Below, one piece after another: positions 59,201 to 64,000 of a stretch of DNA of 64,000 bases (position 1 is its first letter; every line of letters begins with the position of its first letter). Origin of the DNA: Symbiodinium natans. Taxonomy: Eukaryota > Sar > Dinophyceae > Suessiales > Symbiodiniaceae. The DNA is taken from positions 62,001-126,000 of the forward strand of contig CAJNDS010000481.1 in NCBI GenBank assembly GCA_905221605.1, in the 5' to 3' direction. Both the position numbers and the translations under genes were made by a program. Below the pieces are notes generated by a model, which was not told the DNA's origin, did not search any database, and was given only the letters and a program-made list of their open reading frames with translations.

Positions 59201-59330
59201 GCTGGTGTTGCTTTTTTGTCATCCTAAACCTGAAGGAACAGAGCCCTCGAGATCAAAAAGCACGTGTTGTATCAACTCTTGCAGTTGGGGCAGAGCGTTT
59301 TTGACAGTTTTGTGGTATGCTCGCTGAGTT
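56230..59330 (+). repeat. Satellite array with 280-bp dimeric higher-order repeat
   Basis: About 140-bp monomers containing TGGTATGCTGG, TCATCCTAAACCTGAAA and GAGATCAAAAA. From about 57.24 kb they form alternating dimers: the same landmark recurs at 57379, 57659, 57939, 58218, 58498, 58778 and 59058 (280, 280, 279, 280, 280, 280). Dimers are nearly identical; monomers at 56.2-57.2 kb are diverged and not dimeric. Repeated 149- and 92-codon frames inside are by-products. Confidence 0.95.
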
Positions 59331-59344
59331 TTGAAGAATAGTAA

Positions 59345-59620
59345 AGGGGTCGGGCTGGCCTGTACCTGAACCACCCCCAACCCCTAACCTTAAGGCTCCA
59401 AGCCGGGCAGTTTCTGGCTTAAGGCTGCAGGCAGAGCTGGGCAGTCTTGGGCTTAGGGCTCCAAGCTGGGCAGTCTCTGGCTTAAGACTTTGGCTTAAGG
59501 GCAGTCTTTGGTTTGAGGCTCCAGGCCGCGCAGTTTTTGGCCTAGGGCTCTAGGCCAGGCAGTCTTTGACTTAAGGTTCCAGGCCCGGGCAGTCTCTGGC
59601 GGTAAGGCTTCAGGCTTTGG
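59345..59620 (+). repeat. GGGCAGTCTTTGGCTTAAGG-type minisatellite
   Basis: Seven or eight imperfect units of roughly 30-35 bp with the core GGGCAGTCTYTGGCTTAAGG and CTCCAGGC. Confidence 0.85.
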
Positions 59621-59624
59621 CCTG

Positions 59625-59890
59625 TTGGTGTTGCTTCTTTTCATCCTCAACCTGAAAGGGCAGAGGGGTATTGAGAGTATTGTGGTATGCTGGCTGAATT
59701 TTGAAAGAGCAGTGTTTGCTGGTGTTGCTTTTTGTCATCCTCAACCTGAAAGAGCGAAGCCCTCGAGATCAACAAAACGTGCTGTATCAACTCTTGCAGT
59801 TGGGGTAGAGCAGTTTTGACAGTATTGTGGTAAGCTGGCTTTGAAAGTGTTGCTTTTTGTCATCCAAAACTTGAAAGAACAGAGATTGTG
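59625..59890 (+). repeat. Diverged monomers of the 140-bp satellite
   Basis: Two more units with GGTGTTGCTT, TCATCCTCAACCTGAAA and TGGTATGCTGG, separated from the main array by the 30-35 bp minisatellite. Confidence 0.8.
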
Positions 59891-59894
59891 GCTT

Positions 59895-60180
59895 TTGCAT
59901 GGTTTCGCAAGACAGAAGGCTTTGTTCCAGCCGAGGGCTTGTTCCAGCCAGGGCGTTTTCCAGCCCCTGGCTGGTTCCAGCCCAGGGCGTTTTCTAGCCT
60001 GGGGCTTCTTCCAGCTCGAGGCATTCTCCAGCAAAGGGTGTGTTCCAGGCAGAAGCTTGTGAAAAATATTCTCGGCATGTTCCGGGCCTGGGTATTTTCC
60101 AGCAGCAGCCTGGTTCCAGCCCCGGGCTGTTTCCAACGAGGGGTCGTTTCCACCTCTGGGCTCATCACCCGTCGCCTGCA
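59895..60180 (+). repeat. TTCCAGCC-GGGC short repeats
   Basis: About a dozen copies of TTCCAGCC or TTTCCAGC followed by a G/C-rich block, spaced 17-40 bp. Confidence 0.75.
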
Positions 60181-60687
60181 ATGAACCGCAAAGCAGTTGG
60201 CTCGGCAATGCGCGGAGTTCTAAAGGTTAAAGGTTACCTACTCTGCTTCTGAGAACATGTTGCCTCAGTTCTCATTTGCAGAGATGGAGAAGCCTCAGCA
60301 CGCAAACACACTTGAACGGTTTAAGTCTTCAATGAAGCTAGCGTGGGCTGCAACAGGTTGACCTTCATCTTTTTGTTGTAAAAGCCATGGGCCATGGGTT
60401 CAGGCAAATTGACTAACTTTTCAAAATGAAGTGTTGTAAGACACATTAAAAAACGCAAGTGTATGTGGTCAAATAGAAACTCAGCACTTTGGAAGAAAAA
60501 GCAAAGAAACCAGAAGTCACTCTTTTTGCAAAAGCCGTTACTTGCGTTAGAAAGAAACTTTAATTTCCTGCAACGGATTCCATCTTCAGGTAAAAGAGTG
60601 GAGGAGCTTGGACGTGGACTGGGCCTAAATATAAAGTGCTGGAGGTAGTACGCAGCGCAACATTGGCAACGCAACAGACACAGCAAC

Positions 60688-61135
60688 ATGCTATTTGCGA
60701 GGTTTTCGCATGTCCGAAATTCCGCTTCCCTGCTGTTTGCAAGGTTTTCAAGCATGTCCGACGTTTCGCTCCATGCTAATTTGCGAGGTTTTCAAGCATG
60801 TCCGGCATTCCGCTTCCATGCGATTTGCAAGGTTTTCAAGCATGTCCGGAATTCTGCTTCCATACTATTTGCGAGGTTTTCGCATCCGGAATTCCGCTTC
60901 CATGCTATTTGCGGTGTTTTCAAGGCCCAGTTGTCCGTTTCCATGCTCTTTGCGCTTTCGGCCAAGCGCCACATGTCGGTGACCATGCTCTCGAGCGCCC
61001 ACATGTCCGTTACCATGCTATTTGCGGTGTTTCTATGCGTCCAGATGTCCGTGACCATTTGCGGTGTTTTCGAGCGCCCAGATGTCCGTTACCATGATTT
61101 GCGGTGTTTTCATGCGTCCAGATGTCCGTTACCAT
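60688..61135 (+). repeat. CATGCTATTTGCG minisatellite, two subtypes
   Basis: Units of about 40-55 bp: first with GCGAGGTTTTCAAGCATGTCC and a TTCCGCTTC tail, then with GCGGTGTTTTC and AGATGTCCGTTACC. The change of subtype near 60.92 kb suggests two rounds of amplification. Confidence 0.85.
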
Positions 61136-61377
61136 GCTTTTGCGCACGCGGCCTTCGTCTGTACTACAAACAGTCGACTTTCCAGCCACAGAAGCTCCGC
61201 GTGTCCACGGGTTGTGGATCTTCTTGCTTTCTGAAAGGCGCGCAAGCTGGACTTCAGAGCAACTGCCTTGCCACATCAAGCGTTCTTGTCGAGGAAGAGA
61301 ATTTGCCAACTTTGTGTTCAGTAAGCCAACCAATCCTGTAAAGAGCCGGCTGCATATGAGTGTGTCCGCCTGGGCAC

Positions 61378-61566
61378 AGAGTGAAGCGCATAGAGTGAAG
61401 TGCATAGAGTGAAGTGCATAGAGTGAAGTGCACAGAGTGAAGTGCATAGAGTGAAGTGCATAGAGTGAAGTGCATAGAGTGAAGTGCATAGAGTGAAGTG
61501 CATAGAGTGAAGTGCAGAGAGTGAAGTGCATAGAGTGAATTGCATAGAGTGAATTGCATAGAGTTT
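61378..61566 (+). repeat. 15-bp minisatellite, forward arm
   Basis: About 12 copies of GAGTGAAGTGCATAG with rare substitutions. The arm is followed after about 55 bp by the same unit in reverse complement. Confidence 0.95.
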
Positions 61567-61619
61567 AGTAATTAGTGAATACAAATTTCTGGATTTACGT
61601 TGAATTTACCAGACCTTCG

Positions 61620-61815
61620 GCGCACTTCACTCTGTGCACTTGCCTCTATGCACTTCACTCTATGCACTTTGCTCCATGCGCTTCACTCTATGCACTTCGC
61701 TCTATGCACTTCACTCTATGCACTTCACTCTATGCACTTCACTCTAAGCACTTCACTCTATGCACTTCACTCCATGCACTTCACTCTATGCACTTCACTC
61801 TATGCACTTCAGTCT
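61620..61815 (-). repeat. 15-bp minisatellite, inverted arm
   Basis: About 13 copies of CTATGCACTTCACTC, the reverse complement of the forward arm. Together they could fold into a near-200-bp hairpin with a short loop. Confidence 0.95.
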
Positions 61816-61899
61816 ATGTTGTTGTGTCAGGGGGCTCCGCACGGAAGAACCCTTCGCGATGCTTTCGGGAAAAAAAGAATGAGAGTGGAGAACCTGTCT

Positions 61900-64000
61900 A
61901 AATTCCACCCCCTCGTTTCTCGTGTTTTATTTCTTGTCTTCATTGTTCTTGTATTGGAAGAGGTAGTTTTAGAAAAAAAGCAAAGGGACTTGGGACTTAA
62001 AGGGCGAAGGGGGGTTGGAGGAGCTTTGAAGAGAAGCTTAAAAGTGGGCGAACGCATGTACAGGAAGTGCGTTTACAAGGAATTTCAGACCCAAAGAACG
62101 CTCCAGAATCAAGCTTTCGGGCTCGTTGTTGTGGTGTTGCGACTGCGGTTGCTGTTGTGACTTGTTTGTTGGGAAATGAAGCCAGAGCGATGCATACCCA
62201 AGATTCCGGCTGCTGGTGAACAGTGTGTGCTGCTGGGTTATGTTTTAAAGTTAGAGGTTCAGCTTTTCAGTGCACCAGGCGTCCGTTGTGCAGTGTGTGC
62301 AAAGTGGCTTCCGGCAAGAAGTGGTCAGGCGTGTTTTCGATAGGAGCGGGCAGAAGTGAGACGGAAGGGAAGAGAGTCCTGCGCTGCTGCCACCAACAGT
62401 GGTTTTGGAGCTAACATTGAGTTGCGTTGTGTGCCAGCTGGCCGTGTTGCATCGAAATTTTCAACCCCGCTTGTTGTCATCATCTTCGCTTTGATTATTA
62501 TCGTTGTTAGTGGTTGTGGTGGTTGTTGTTGGTTGTTGGCTGTTTGTTGCACATTCTGCTTCATGGTCATCATTACAAGTTCCACACAGGATGAGTACGC
62601 TCGTTATCACCATTGTCGAAACTCAATTGTGGATAATGCCATTGTCACGACTATGTGGTATTTCTGATGTTCGTAAGGTAGAATAGAATTGTTATATGTT
62701 CTTTTTATGATTGCCATTGGTATAGTTAACACGATGTGGGGTTTCCGCTTGTTCTTTGGAGCCAAACATTCCCCGCTCACGTCGGGGTGACTTACAAGGC
62801 AGTACAAGGTTCTCGGCATTGGCAGCTTGCGCTCAGAATAGCACATTCCCTGCATCCAAGCATTGGCTCTTGTCAGGGCCGTCATTTGAGGATTGCAAGG
62901 CCTGAGTGTAGCCCAAGCTGTACGAAACATATGGGCCGAGGTGTGTGCAGGTACTTGTCATTCAGACGGACAGGATATGGGAGGCTTCATCCGTTGTTTG
63001 AGCAGTCGCATCAAACTCCCGCTCGAAGCACTGGTGAAAGGCCGCATGCGTGGTGCTGCCGATGATGTACAGCGTGAAGCCCTTATACGCTGGTGCAATC
63101 CTGCGCATGAGGTAGATCAGTGAAAGTTCTTCGCCTAGGCATAGAAAGTGAATGTGAGTGCTGGTGTTTCTTGTTGCCGGACATAGCATCGGCACCTTGG
63201 ATTCCGTGACGTCCAGCTTTTGCACTGCCCAATTGGGTCACGTTGTCTCAAGCTCAAGACTAGACGACTGCTCGGTCGCACAAAGGAATGATTGAGTGTG
63301 ACTGTGTGTGGGGGAGAGTGATTGATCTCTAGGTTGCTCCTACTAGGTCAGGATTGTACTCTGATTTTGCAGATACTGTCAAAAAGCCTCCTGAGCCCCA
63401 GGTCCTGTCGTCTAGCGCGCAGGATCCGGAGAAACATCGCGAGCAATTGCCAAAGCTCGTCCCTTGGAATCCCCCACTGGCAAGCGCTAACTATTTTCCA
63501 CTCGAACAAACTTGCATTCCGGCACCTATACTACACTTTGTTGCGATCTACAGCACTAAACCTTTTGTTCCCACTCAATGCCCAGTACCTCAAGATTTGA
63601 GTTGCCTGGGTTTCAAGCTGTGGCAAGACGTTTGTCTGGATTTCGGTCCTATCGGGGAGAAGCACAGGCCTTGAGTTCTTCTGGGTTGCCCAGAACTACA
63701 CATAGCCAAAAGAACTTGCTGGAGTTTCGGGGCAGCGACGCAGAACCAAAAATCTATCATGCCGACAGAGTCCGGACCCAAAAGCTTAAACCAAGTTGTC
63801 GCTTTTCTGAGGTGAGATCTGGTCCTCCCCGTGAGGGTTCTGGTGCAACACAAGAAGTCACAGGCCCAGTTGGATCCTGTTGCTTGGGGTTTCTGGTTTT
63901 GCAGCTTTGAGAGCATTCAGCCTGGAAGCTAAAGAGGCCTTCGGTTGTTCGGTTCTCCTGACTTCTCCTGCGCTGTGCTGGGTGTTTTGATGTGTTGTGA
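61900..64000. other. No gene seen (61.9-64 kb)
   Basis: Short open frames only, without recognisable motifs. A GTT-rich low-complexity stretch occurs at 62.49-62.55 kb. Confidence 0.6.

Noticed and set aside
57330-59327. Repeated 149-residue plus-strand and 92-residue minus-strand ORFs
   Set aside because: They recur once per 280-bp dimer on both strands and have no domain; they are by-products of the satellite.
57240-59330. CRISPR array
   Set aside because: Whole units repeat with no unique spacers; period 280 bp; eukaryotic context.
61010-61901. ORFs of repeated LYALHSMHFTLCTS
   Set aside because: Translation of the 15-bp minisatellite, no independent coding evidence.

Overview
The window looks like dinoflagellate nuclear DNA, most likely from a Symbiodiniaceae-like or related alga. 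The evidence is the plant/dinoflagellate-type telomere motif (CCCTAAA) found as internal arrays, lysine/glycine-rich Gag linkers, long stretches with all coding on one strand, and DIRS-like tyrosine-recombinase retroelements carrying C5-methyltransferase-like domains. I see no rRNA, tRNA, CRISPR array or ordinary single-copy host gene. The genus cannot be fixed from sequence alone.

Layout. 0-5 kb: a frameshifted unknown minus-strand gene between two 150-bp direct repeats, a 289-bp (TAC)n tract, and a weak remnant of a Gag-like zinc knuckle. 5-17 kb: element A, a large minus-strand DIRS-like retrotransposon. In element order it has four or more accessory ORFs, a tyrosine recombinase (YR), Gag, a methyltransferase (MTase), reverse transcriptase (RT) and RNase H (RH). 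17-23.5 kb: element B, same strand and similar order: YR, Gag, a 2-oxoglutarate/Fe(II) oxygenase-like (2OG) domain, an MTase remnant and RT, cut off at the RT/RH border. 25.6-34.6 kb: element C, the best preserved, with complete split direct repeats and the order YR, Gag, 2OG-MTase fusion, RT, RH. It lies inside older interlaced repeats (Y/X, 24.5-36.6 kb) of a related element. 38-50 kb: five minus-strand ORFs unlike the DIRS-like elements (DDE-like transposase, acidic/serine-rich protein, a second and different C5-MTase broken by a telomeric array, a small cysteine protein, and a cupin-like protein); this may be a further large mobile element. 54.3-56.0 kb: a plus-strand IS1595/Merlin-like transposase with a ZZ-like zinc tail. 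56.2-61.9 kb: successive satellite and minisatellite blocks, including a 280-bp dimeric repeat and a 15-bp repeat in inverted halves. 62-64 kb: no gene seen.

How the parts work together. In A, B and C the Gag frame ends in one TGA and the same frame stays open into the next polyprotein domain (MTase in A, a short leader ahead of the oxygenase in B, 2OG-MTase in C). This suggests Gag-Pol expression by stop-codon readthrough. The YR would integrate a circular DNA copy made by RT/RH. The MTase and the oxygenase would act on DNA bases, possibly of the element itself. The oxygenase-MTase fusion inside a YR retrotransposon, shared in part by B and absent from A, is the most unusual system here. Most pol frames carry indels, so these copies look defective unless some shifts are programmed or are assembly errors.
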